The notes under the pieces: generated by a model
What the model saw: the letters and a program-made list of their open reading frames with translations, nothing else
The model's database searches: none
Told to the model about the DNA's origin: nothing
Made by a program: the position numbers and the translations under genes
Shown here: one piece after another, positions 52,486 through 60,091 of the stretch
Layout of the letters: every line of letters starts with the position of its first letter
Numbering within the stretch: position 1 is the first letter of the stretch
Assembly: GCA_943370285.1 (NCBI GenBank)
Contig: CALRQJ020000001.1
Span: 124,001-188,000, forward strand
Reading direction: 5' to 3'
DNA: 64,000 nucleotides
Source: CALRQJ02 sp943370285
Lineage (GTDB): Bacteria > Bacteroidota > Bacteroidia > Chitinophagales > Chitinophagaceae

Positions 52486-55400
52486 TTAGAATTGTAGATT
52501 AAGGCCAACGTTGAACACCTGCATCATTGGATAAACTGCACCATTTGAGCTGGCAATTTCAGGATCGAAATATGGCATTTTTGTCCAAGTGAATAGATTT
52601 TGCCCATTGGCATAGATACGTAAAGACTTTGCCCCAATACGATTCATAAATTTGGGATCAAACGTATAAGCAATCTCCAGTGTTTTTAATCTTAAATAGG
52701 AGGCATCTTGCATCCAGAAAGATGAAACTCTATAATTATGACGATTGCCATCGGGAGCAGCAGTAAGTCTTGGTAAAGAAATTTTAGCCCCTTGCTCAAA
52801 CCGCTGCTGAGACCAGCTTTCTTTTGCATTTTCAAAAGCAGTCATTGTACCCGCTATGAAAGGCCAGGCTGCTCGATCATTTAGATAAGTTGAAACATTA
52901 CCAGCACCCTGAAAGAATACAGATAATTCGAAGCCTTTATAACCAACTCCTACGGTAGCGCCATATATAATTTCAGGAATATTTGGATTGCCAATATTTA
53001 CCCGATCGTTATCATCAATTCTTCCATCACCATTTACATCTACATATTTTATGTCGCCTGGTTTTAGCCCAGCTCCTTCCCAAGCCGATATTGGCCTTCT
53101 AGGATCATTTATTTCTTCCATCGTATTGTAAAGTCCATCGGCCAGCAATCCTTTTGGTTGACCAATTCTATTACCAGTTGCTGCTAAACCAGGAAATGGT
53201 TGTGGAATTTCATCAAAATAGATGATTTTATTGCGAGCAAATGTATAATTGGCACTTCCAAAATAATACACTTTACCGGGTTTGGATTTACCCTGATAGG
53301 CAAGCTCAAATTCATAGCCTTTGTTTTCGGCTGAACCAATATTATAGGGTGCTACAAGACCAGGTGCTCCAAAAGTAACAGGTATATTCAGGTTCCAAAG
53401 AATTCCTTCCCGCTTTTCCTGAAATACATCTACACTAAAGGAAAATAGATTATTAAAGAATTTAAGGTCTGCACCTAGATTCAGTTTTTTAGCCCGCTCC
53501 CATGTTACACCGGGGTTGCCAATTGTTCCTTCTCGGTATCCAGTAACCGGTGTATTTGCAAGGCCCAAAAAATATTGATTGCCGTTTACAAATGAGGAGG
53601 GAAGGAATAGGAACCTGTTACCACCAATTTTATCATTACCTACGGTACCATAAGATCCACGAAGCTTTAAATAAGATACATAACGCTGTCTAGGAAAGAA
53701 GCTTTCATTGCTAATAAGATAGCCAGTTGAAAAGGAAGGGAAAAACCCAAACTGATCTCCCACGGCAAAATTTTCTGAACCATTGTAACCCATATTTACT
53801 TCCAGAAAATAGCGGTTATCGTAGTTATAAGTACCGCGACCAACCAACCCCACATAATTAAAAGGTAGCTGATTAGATCCATCGTAGAGCCTTTCTACAG
53901 TGCCTAACAAAAGGCCTGTAACCGTGTGTTTTGAAAATGTACGATTGTACTCAATGGCTGCTTCCAAATAAAATTTTCGATTTTTAGTGAATGTTTCACT
54001 TCCAAAAGTAACCGGACCTTCAAAGGCATTAACAACGGGGATGGGTGTTAAGGAATCCTGAAAATTGGTAGCTGCAGGGTTGCGACGCAAATCCCAAAGT
54101 GGTATTTGTTTGTTACGTCTTACTGTTTGTAGGTAATAGCTATCATAGGCAGTCATAGCTCTCACAGAGAGTCCTTTAACAAAGCGATCTAATTTATAAC
54201 GACCGCCTATGTTCATATTTAGTCGACTGCTAAAGTTGGAGTTGTACCCAAAAAACAGCATCTGATATAAAGGCGTATTCGAAATATTCCATTGGGTTAA
54301 TCCGTCTACATTACGTATGATTTTACCCTGATATAGCACCGGCGACATTATTGGATTCGCCGCTAGAATCGTTCCGAATATATCGCTGGTAGCACTGTTG
54401 CTATAATTGGAAGTCTGCATTTCGGCAGATGTTTTTATATAAAGGCTCAGATCTTTTGAAATATTGAAATCGAAATTGGCCCTAATATTATAGCGTTTGA
54501 AGTTGGGGTTAGCACTGAAATCATCGAATGCTTTGCCTAGCTTGTAGGCTCCATTCTGGTTTAAATGACCTAGCGATACAAAATACTTTGTATCCTGGGT
54601 ACCTCCGCTCATATTTAAGTTATATTGCTGCTGGCCTGCCGACTTATTAAGCATATAGTCCAACCAATCAATATTAGGATGAAAATAAGGATCATCGTTT
54701 AGCCTGTAACGTTCAATATCATAATCACTGAATTTTTTGGCCGTAGGATTATTTTGGTCGTTGGCCTCCGCTTCATTTCTTAGGGTAGCCCAATCTACTG
54801 CATTTAGCATTTTGGGTAACCTGATAGGTTTTTGTACGGAAAAATTACTGGAAAATGTAAATTGTGGTTTGCCTTGCTGGCCAACTTTTGTGGTGATGAT
54901 AATTACGCCGTTGGCACCCCTCACCCCAAATACAGCAGTTGCGGAAGCATCTTTTAGAACGTTAAAAGATTCTATAGTGTAAGGGTCTATACCGTTCAGG
55001 CTACGCTCAACTCCGTCAACCAAAATCAATGGCCTTGCACTGTTGCCGCCGGCAAAAGTGCCAACTCCTCGGATAAAAATATCGGCAATGTCCCTACCAG
55101 GTTCCCCACCTCGCTGCACTGTAATAATACCTGTGGCTCGCCCCGCCAATGCATTTGCTACACTAGAAACGGGTGATCGCAATATTTCGGTGGTTTTCAC
55201 AGTGGAGATAGCGCCTGTGACACTAACTTTTTTCTGCGAACCATAGCCAACCACCACCACGTCTGTAAGAGATTTTACCTCCGATATTAAAGTTATGTTT
55301 ATTGATTGGCTGCTAGTTACAGCCACTTCCTGGGTCATAAAACCTGTGTAAGAAACCACCAAAATGTTGTTATAACCTGGTACTTGTAGACTAAACTGAC

Positions 55401-55632
55401 CTAAATCATTGGTGGTAGTTCCGGATTTTGAATCTTTAACAACAACGTTTGCGCCAAAGATTGGGACTCCTTTATCGTCCTTAATAACACCGCTAATCTT
55501 AACCTGACAGAAAATTGAAATACTAAGAAAGGAAAAGATGAGTAACAAAACAGTTCGTTTAGAAATATTTTGTAAGCCATGGATAACAAATTTTGAGGTT
55601 TGCAGAAGCAAATTTGAAGGCAAGCAGTTCAT
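52486..55632 (-). CDS. SusC-like TonB-dependent transporter with N-terminal regulatory domain (first pair)
   Basis: This 1048-residue protein has a signal peptide (about 26-43), then a carboxypeptidase D-like regulatory domain (about 45-118, VKISGVIKDDKGVPIFGANVVVKDS). A plug follows with VVVGYGSQKKVSVTGAIS, IFIRGVGTF and FNVLKDASATAVFGVRGANGVIIITTKVG, then a beta-barrel ending FNVGLNLQF. It begins the PUL and is the first gene after the regulatory region. With SusD (50503-52446) it imports oligosaccharides. The first 25 residues before the signal peptide are unusual; the true start may be a downstream in-frame codon. Confidence 0.95.
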   Translation of the reverse strand: MNCLPSNLLLQTSKFVIHGLQNISKRTVLLLIFSFLSISIFCQVKISGVIKDDKGVPIFGANVVVKDSKSGTTTNDLGQFSLQVPGYNNILVVSYTGFMTQEVAVTSSQSINITLISEVKSLTDVVVVGYGSQKKVSVTGAISTVKTTEILRSPVSSVANALAGRATGIITVQRGGEPGRDIADIFIRGVGTFAGGNSARPLILVDGVERSLNGIDPYTIESFNVLKDASATAVFGVRGANGVIIITTKVGQQGKPQFTFSSNFSVQKPIRLPKMLNAVDWATLRNEAEANDQNNPTAKKFSDYDIERYRLNDDPYFHPNIDWLDYMLNKSAGQQQYNLNMSGGTQDTKYFVSLGHLNQNGAYKLGKAFDDFSANPNFKRYNIRANFDFNISKDLSLYIKTSAEMQTSNYSNSATSDIFGTILAANPIMSPVLYQGKIIRNVDGLTQWNISNTPLYQMLFFGYNSNFSSRLNMNIGGRYKLDRFVKGLSVRAMTAYDSYYLQTVRRNKQIPLWDLRRNPAATNFQDSLTPIPVVNAFEGPVTFGSETFTKNRKFYLEAAIEYNRTFSKHTVTGLLLGTVERLYDGSNQLPFNYVGLVGRGTYNYDNRYFLEVNMGYNGSENFAVGDQFGFFPSFSTGYLISNESFFPRQRYVSYLKLRGSYGTVGNDKIGGNRFLFLPSSFVNGNQYFLGLANTPVTGYREGTIGNPGVTWERAKKLNLGADLKFFNNLFSFSVDVFQEKREGILWNLNIPVTFGAPGLVAPYNIGSAENKGYEFELAYQGKSKPGKVYYFGSANYTFARNKIIYFDEIPQPFPGLAATGNRIGQPKGLLADGLYNTMEEINDPRRPISAWEGAGLKPGDIKYVDVNGDGRIDDNDRVNIGNPNIPEIIYGATVGVGYKGFELSVFFQGAGNVSTYLNDRAAWPFIAGTMTAFENAKESWSQQRFEQGAKISLPRLTAAPDGNRHNYRVSSFWMQDASYLRLKTLEIAYTFDPKFMNRIGAKSLRIYANGQNLFTWTKMPYFDPEIASSNGAVYPMMQVFNVGLNLQF

Positions 55633-55681
55633 ACGTTAAAATTTGAGAGATAAAAATACTATTTAAGCAATCCCTTTCTAT

Positions 55682-55715
55682 ATACTATAGTATCAGAATA
55701 TTATACCATAGTATC
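55682..55715. promoter_or_regulatory. Candidate operator for the HTCS regulator upstream of the first susC
   Basis: ATACTATAGTATC (55682-55694) and ATACCATAGTATC (55703-55715) are 13-bp direct repeats with one mismatch, starting 21 bp apart, 50-83 bp upstream of the susC ATG. The first copy includes the perfect 12-bp palindrome ATACTATAGTAT. Two-turn spacing of direct repeats is the pattern expected for AraC-type outputs of HTCS regulators. No other full copy was found by eye elsewhere in the PUL. Confidence 0.6.
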
Positions 55716-55830
55716 TATTATTGTTAATCAGTCAGTTACAACATACAACACTTTGCTCAGATGCTTCGGCCTATGCTCCGTAAACTACGCAGAGCCTTGC
55801 ACTTCCGCAAACCACCTTTCGGCTATCAAC

Positions 55831-55918
55831 ATCACAAAAAATGTGGTTGGCTCTTTTATGTTCTCAAAATAGCCATCAAATCGTTCCATAAAATGTTAGA
55901 ACGCTCTGTATCCATCCC
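55831..55918. repeat. 89-bp direct repeat, copy A
   Basis: This copy is nearly identical to the one at 55970-56058, with six or so single-base changes and one extra T in copy B. It starts ATCACAAAAAATGTGGT and ends TAGAACGCTCTGTATCCATCCC. The first part can fold as a small hairpin, and CGTTC...GAACG forms another. The upstream 90 bp (55740-55830) has no gene. Confidence 0.85.
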
Positions 55919-55939
55919 GACTTGTTATCTTTGAGAATA

Positions 55940-55997
55940 ACAACTTTCTCAAAAGAAAGTGAAGATCCGATCACAAAAAATGTGGTCGGCTCTTTTT
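55940..55997 (+). ncRNA. Candidate small RNA with two hairpins and a terminator
   Basis: A TATCTTTG word (55926-55933) matches the Bacteroidota -7 consensus TAnnTTTG. Downstream are ACTTTCT (55943-55949)/AGAAAGT (55954-55960), then CCGATCACA (55967-55975)/TGTGGTCGG (55981-55989) with one G-T pair, followed by CTCTTTTT. That is an RNA of about 58 nt ending in an intrinsic terminator, on the plus strand, opposite to susC. No upstream -33 TTTG was clear, and expression is untested. Confidence 0.35.
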
Positions 55998-56058
55998 ATG
56001 TACCCAAAATAGCCATCAAATCGTTCCATAAAATGTTAGAACGTTCTGTAGCCATCCC
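55970..56058. repeat. 89-bp direct repeat, copy B
   Basis: This is the second copy of the element at 55831-55918, 139 bp downstream. It contains the right arm of the terminator hairpin (TGTGGTCGG plus a T5 run) and the same CGTTC...GAACG hairpin; the end AGAACGTTCT is a 10-bp palindrome in this copy only. Confidence 0.85.
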
Positions 56059-56068
56059 AACAAAAACT

Positions 56069-56093
56069 TCCCGCTAACAGCGGGATTTTTTTT
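56069..56093. terminator. Bidirectional terminator between repeat region and DUF2520 gene
   Basis: TCCCGCT (56069-56075)/AGCGGGA (56079-56085) has a 3-nt loop and is followed by T8 on the plus strand; A5 at 56062-56066 gives a T-run on the minus strand. It lies just beyond the stop of the minus-strand DUF2520 gene (56098), which it probably terminates. Confidence 0.8.
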
Positions 56094-56097
56094 GCCT

Positions 56098-56874
56098 TTA
56101 CTCCTTGTTCTGGCTTATTGCAAAAGCAATGATACTATCCGTCAACCGTTGGTAAAGTTCTTGCATGGGTGGGTAGGGTGCTAATACTGCAAGGTGTTTG
56201 GCTATCGTTCCCATATCGCCTCTAACAGCGGGACCGGTAAATACCGTTGCAGGGTGTGCCGTTTGTATACGATTAGCTGTTTCTTCCATTAGGGGCTGTA
56301 GTAAGCTAAAGTCAATGCCTTCTTTTTCGCAAAAGGCAGCACTTTGTAAATACATAAAGTTGACAAAATTGCAGACAAAAACGGCTGCCACATGCAGTTT
56401 CAATCGCTGCTCATCGTTGCCTTTTTCTACTTTGTTTGAAATGGCCAAAGCCAGTTGCTCAATCTGCTGCAGCACAGCTTCGTTAGAACCATCAATCAAA
56501 AAAGGAATCGGCGTTGCAATGTCCATACCCATTCTCATACTTTGAACAGGATATAACACACCGTACTGCATACTACAATGTTTCAATACTTCTATAGATA
56601 CGGAACCGGCGGTATGCAGTACCAATTTATTGGGCAAGTTCAATGTTGGGGCAAGCTCCATCAATGCTTTATCTGAAACGGCAATAATATAGGCATCTGC
56701 TTCAAGATTAATCTGTTGTACATTACTAATTGGCTTTGCCGATAAAACAGCCGCCAACGCTGCTGCATGTTCAATGTTACGGCTATACACTTCTACAATC
56801 TCAAAACCTTGTTGTAATAGTTTTTTTCCTATTACCGTTGCTACATTACCCGAACCAATGATGCTTAGTTTCAT
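56098..56874 (-). CDS. Rossmann-fold protein with DUF2520 domain
   Basis: This 258-residue cytoplasmic protein has an N-terminal NAD(P)-type Rossmann fold with GSGNVA at 8-13, HTAGSVSIEVL in the middle and the C-terminal DUF2520 helical domain (about 125-250, LKLHVAAVFVCNFVNFMYLQSA and TGPAVRGDMGTIAKHLAVL). It resembles the F420-dependent NADP reductase and ProC-like dehydrogenases. The substrate is unknown. It is divergent from the alpha/beta hydrolase (16 bp apart) and ends near the terminator. Confidence 0.85.
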   Translation of the reverse strand: MKLSIIGSGNVATVIGKKLLQQGFEIVEVYSRNIEHAAALAAVLSAKPISNVQQINLEADAYIIAVSDKALMELAPTLNLPNKLVLHTAGSVSIEVLKHCSMQYGVLYPVQSMRMGMDIATPIPFLIDGSNEAVLQQIEQLALAISNKVEKGNDEQRLKLHVAAVFVCNFVNFMYLQSAAFCEKEGIDFSLLQPLMEETANRIQTAHPATVFTGPAVRGDMGTIAKHLAVLAPYPPMQELYQRLTDSIIAFAISQNKE

Positions 56875-56890
56875 TTACTTTTGAATTGCT

Positions 56891-57760
56891 ATGGAGTTAA
56901 AATTAGTACAAAGAATTGCTATCAGCTACTACAAAACCAAATTCAAAGCTATTGGGGCTTTATCACCCAAAAAAGCTGCCGAATCTGCACTTACCCTTTT
57001 TTGTACACCTTATAATCGTAACAAAAAATACAAACGACCACCGGTATTTCATAAAGCACAACCCTTACGTTTTAGTTTTGATGGTTTAGAACTAAATGGT
57101 TTCAGATTCGCCAATGCAACTACTAACGGTAAACGAATTTTAATTTGCCATGGCTTTGACAGTTGCAGTTATAAATTTGAAAAATATGTAACCGGCTTAC
57201 AAAAAGAAGGTTTTGAAGTATTGGCTTTTGATGCTCCGGCACATGGTTTAAGTCCCGGCAAAACCATTAATGCACTTATTTATAGTAGAGCCATAATACG
57301 TTTCATTGAACAGTTTGGTGCTGTTGATGGCATCATGGCACATTCTTTAGGCGGCTTAGCCGTTGCACTAGCCATAGAACAATTAACCGAACACCACCCA
57401 CAAAAAATAGTACTGATTGCACCGGCTACAGAAACACAATCATCCATCAATCAATTCTTACATTTTATTCCGTTAGTAGATAAAACAAAAGAGGAATTTA
57501 TTCAGTTGATTCAACAATTGGCCCAAAAACCCATCAGTTGGTTTTCAGTAACAAGAGCCGTGCAAAACATTCCTTCTAACATACTTTGGATTCATGATAA
57601 AGACGACAAAATTTGTCCTTATACCGATACCATTCCTGCACAACAATTGCAATTACCGCATGTACAATTTATGATTACCGAAACATTGGGGCATAATAAA
57701 ATTTATAGGGAACAGAAGGTTTGTAAAGAAATTATTAATTTTTTTGCTACATCATTTTAA
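56891..57760 (+). CDS. Alpha/beta hydrolase
   Basis: This 289-residue protein has no signal peptide and so is probably cytoplasmic. The fold's landmarks are ILICHGFDSCSYKFE (oxyanion strand), FDAPAHGLSPG, the nucleophile Ser in MAHSLGGLAVAL, a candidate acid in WIHDKDDKICPY (Asp) and a His near the C-terminus (LGHNKIY). The order Ser-Asp-His is as expected. It lies only 31 bp upstream of the type IX secreted protein, but the functions differ. Substrate is not predictable. Confidence 0.8.
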   Translation: MELKLVQRIAISYYKTKFKAIGALSPKKAAESALTLFCTPYNRNKKYKRPPVFHKAQPLRFSFDGLELNGFRFANATTNGKRILICHGFDSCSYKFEKYVTGLQKEGFEVLAFDAPAHGLSPGKTINALIYSRAIIRFIEQFGAVDGIMAHSLGGLAVALAIEQLTEHHPQKIVLIAPATETQSSINQFLHFIPLVDKTKEEFIQLIQQLAQKPISWFSVTRAVQNIPSNILWIHDKDDKICPYTDTIPAQQLQLPHVQFMITETLGHNKIYREQKVCKEIINFFATSF

Positions 57761-57791
57761 CATTTAATTTTAGGTTATCAAAACAACCCTT

Positions 57792-59912
57792 ATGAAAGCA
57801 ATGAAACAACTTCGCTTTGGCGTAGCTATTTGGTTACTAATTACTTGCTGCTTCAATAATTCTTTAAAAGCACAAATTGATAATTACCTTGTGGGTACCG
57901 GTATAGATGGAGCCCTAAACATTAATGCTTCAAATATTGTCATAAATAATTATACCCAAGTAACTGCAACGGCGGCGGCGGGTAATACAACCCTTAGTGT
58001 TACGAGTACCACAAATTTTGCGGCCGGTAGATTAATTATGGTGTTGCAGTCAACCGGTATTGCAACCATTCCTGCATCAGGCAATCAAACTAGTATTAAT
58101 CTAACCAATAATGCTGTTGGCAGATTTGAATTGGTAAGAATAGCTAGTGTTACGTCAAACACTATTACACTTGTTTCTCCACTGCGTTATGGTTATACGG
58201 CCAATGTTACTCAAGTGATTACGGTTCCTGAATATACAACAGTTACCATCAACAGTACCAGATCGATTATTGCGGGTGCTTGGAATGGCTCAACCGGTGG
58301 TGTTTTGGCATTTTTATGTCAAGGTACGGTAACCAATAACGGAACCATTTCTGCTGCCAGTAGAGGATTTAGAGGTGGACTAGCCATAGTTGATGTAAGT
58401 GGATCATCAGGTTGTACCGGCTTAGATGAAGCAGCACCTACAGGAGCACAAAAAGGAGAAGGGATTGCGAATACAAGATATGGTGCTACTCAAACTGGTC
58501 GAGGTAACGTAGCAAACGCTGGTGGAGGTGGTGTTTGTTCAAGCACCGGCGGTGGTGGAGGGGGCAATGGCGGTGCAGGGGGAAGAGGTGGTAACTCAGA
58601 TGATGGCAATAGAGTTGTTGGTGGATTAGGTGGAGTAGCGACCAACGGAAGTTTGTACGACTATCTTTCATTTGGCGGCGGCGGCGGTGCAGGCCATGTA
58701 AGTGCTTCTAGCGGCTCTAATGGCGGTGCAGGGGGTGGTATTATTTTTATTCGTTGTAATAGCTTTTCTGGTGGTACAATAACTGCATCTGGTGGATTAG
58801 CTTCAAGTACAGCAACTGTAGATGGTGCAGGGGGTGGCGGTGCAGGGGGTACGATTCATATTAGATGTGTTGGTACATTTTCTGCCACTACCATTCAGGC
58901 AGCAGGCGGTGCAGGGGGTAGTTGTAATTCCGGTGCTCCAACTGGTCCCGGTGGCGGCGGCGCAGGGGGTAGAATTTTAATACAAGCCAATGGTTATGCA
59001 GGTAGTCCTAATGTAAATGGCGGCAGTGCTGGAACTTCAATAGCCACATCCGATAGCTATGGCGCTATTGCCGGCTCAACAGGTACAGCTACCACTAACG
59101 CCAATGCCATGAGTGCACCTGCTATTCCTGCCATTACCACTCCTGCAAATAATGCCACCGTTAATACGGCTACACCTACTATTTCCGGTACAGGAACTGC
59201 CAATTCATCCGTTGAAATATTTGTAGATAATTTACTGAATGGTACTGCAACAACGGATGGCGCAGGCAACTATTCGTATGTAACAACTGCCTTGAGTTCC
59301 GGTGCACATACAGTAAAAGCTTCTACTAGAATTTTAGGATTGAATTCTGATTTTACAGCAACCAATAATTTCACCATAGGTCCTCTGCCTGTTACTTGGG
59401 TATCGTTTACGGCTCAACCCAAAAATGGAAAAGTGGAACTAGCATGGCAAACGACCAATGAAATCAATAACGATTATTTCAACATACAAAATAGTAGCAA
59501 TGGCAATGATTGGAACACAATTGGAACTGTTGCCGCAAAAAACAATAGCTCACTCAATCAATATACATTCACTCATGCATTTCCTATCAATGGGAGAAAC
59601 TATTATCGCTTACAACAAGTAGATAAAGACGGCAAATCAACTTTGAGTAGTGTGAAATTAATTGATCTGTCTCAAAAAATTCATCCTTTATCCATCTACC
59701 CCAACCCGGTAAAAGGAAATATTGTTGTTATTGATCTTGGCTATGCTATTACCACGCCTATCAAATATATCTTATCTGATGTTGCCGGAAAAATCATCCA
59801 AACCGGTTCCATCAGTACACAACAAACTACCATTCAAATTGCGAATAGCAGTGCTGGAATCTATACCTTGAAGTTAACCGATGGTAGAACGGTAAAGCTG
59901 ACTAAATGGTAA
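57792..59912 (+). CDS. Type IX secreted Gly-rich repeat protein
   Basis: This is a 706-residue protein; ATG 57801 (MKQLRFGVAIWLL) is an alternative start. After a signal peptide (NNSLKAQ), beta-rich T/N-rich repeats (TLSVTSTTNFAAG) lead to a Gly-rich middle (about 230-410, GGGGGGNGGAGGRGGNS-like). Then come an Ig-like domain (about 450-525, PTISGTGTANSSVEIFVDNLLNG) and a C-terminal type A sorting domain (VELAWQTTNEINNDYFNIQ, LSIYPNPVKGN). The Gly-rich part is encoded by recurring GGCGGTGCAGGGGGT-type DNA. It may be an adhesin or surface coat protein; it is not linked to the PUL. Confidence 0.8.
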   Translation: MKAMKQLRFGVAIWLLITCCFNNSLKAQIDNYLVGTGIDGALNINASNIVINNYTQVTATAAAGNTTLSVTSTTNFAAGRLIMVLQSTGIATIPASGNQTSINLTNNAVGRFELVRIASVTSNTITLVSPLRYGYTANVTQVITVPEYTTVTINSTRSIIAGAWNGSTGGVLAFLCQGTVTNNGTISAASRGFRGGLAIVDVSGSSGCTGLDEAAPTGAQKGEGIANTRYGATQTGRGNVANAGGGGVCSSTGGGGGGNGGAGGRGGNSDDGNRVVGGLGGVATNGSLYDYLSFGGGGGAGHVSASSGSNGGAGGGIIFIRCNSFSGGTITASGGLASSTATVDGAGGGGAGGTIHIRCVGTFSATTIQAAGGAGGSCNSGAPTGPGGGGAGGRILIQANGYAGSPNVNGGSAGTSIATSDSYGAIAGSTGTATTNANAMSAPAIPAITTPANNATVNTATPTISGTGTANSSVEIFVDNLLNGTATTDGAGNYSYVTTALSSGAHTVKASTRILGLNSDFTATNNFTIGPLPVTWVSFTAQPKNGKVELAWQTTNEINNDYFNIQNSSNGNDWNTIGTVAAKNNSSLNQYTFTHAFPINGRNYYRLQQVDKDGKSTLSSVKLIDLSQKIHPLSIYPNPVKGNIVVIDLGYAITTPIKYILSDVAGKIIQTGSISTQQTTIQIANSSAGIYTLKLTDGRTVKLTKW

Positions 59913-59933
59913 CATTTGCTTTTTACATTATTC

Positions 59934-59966
59934 AACTGCGGCCCATTTAAAGCCGCAGTTTTTATT
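59934..59966 (+). terminator. Rho-independent terminator after the Gly-rich secreted protein
   Basis: AACTGCGGC (59934-59942)/GCCGCAGTT (59952-59960) is a nine-bp stem with a nine-nt loop, followed by a short T-run on the plus strand, 22 bp after the stop codon. Confidence 0.9.
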
Positions 59967-60091
59967 ATGAGAATGTTGTAGTAAACCCAATTTATTTTGC
60001 GTTTTCAAGGTTTGCTTTAATATTGCAGCGCAGCAAATGGTAAATCTGTTTGCGTTTTTTCATTTAACGGGAAGCTAAATTGCATTAATAC

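Noticed and set aside
5000..55740. Treating the whole PUL as cargo of the tRNA-Gln element
   Set aside because: The debris between element and PUL and the lack of a matching right end make a single large island only a possibility; nothing in the sequence ties the PUL to the recombinase.
55831..56058. CRISPR-like or transposon-end repeats
   Set aside because: Only two copies in direct orientation, with hairpins and terminator features; no transposase or inverted ends.
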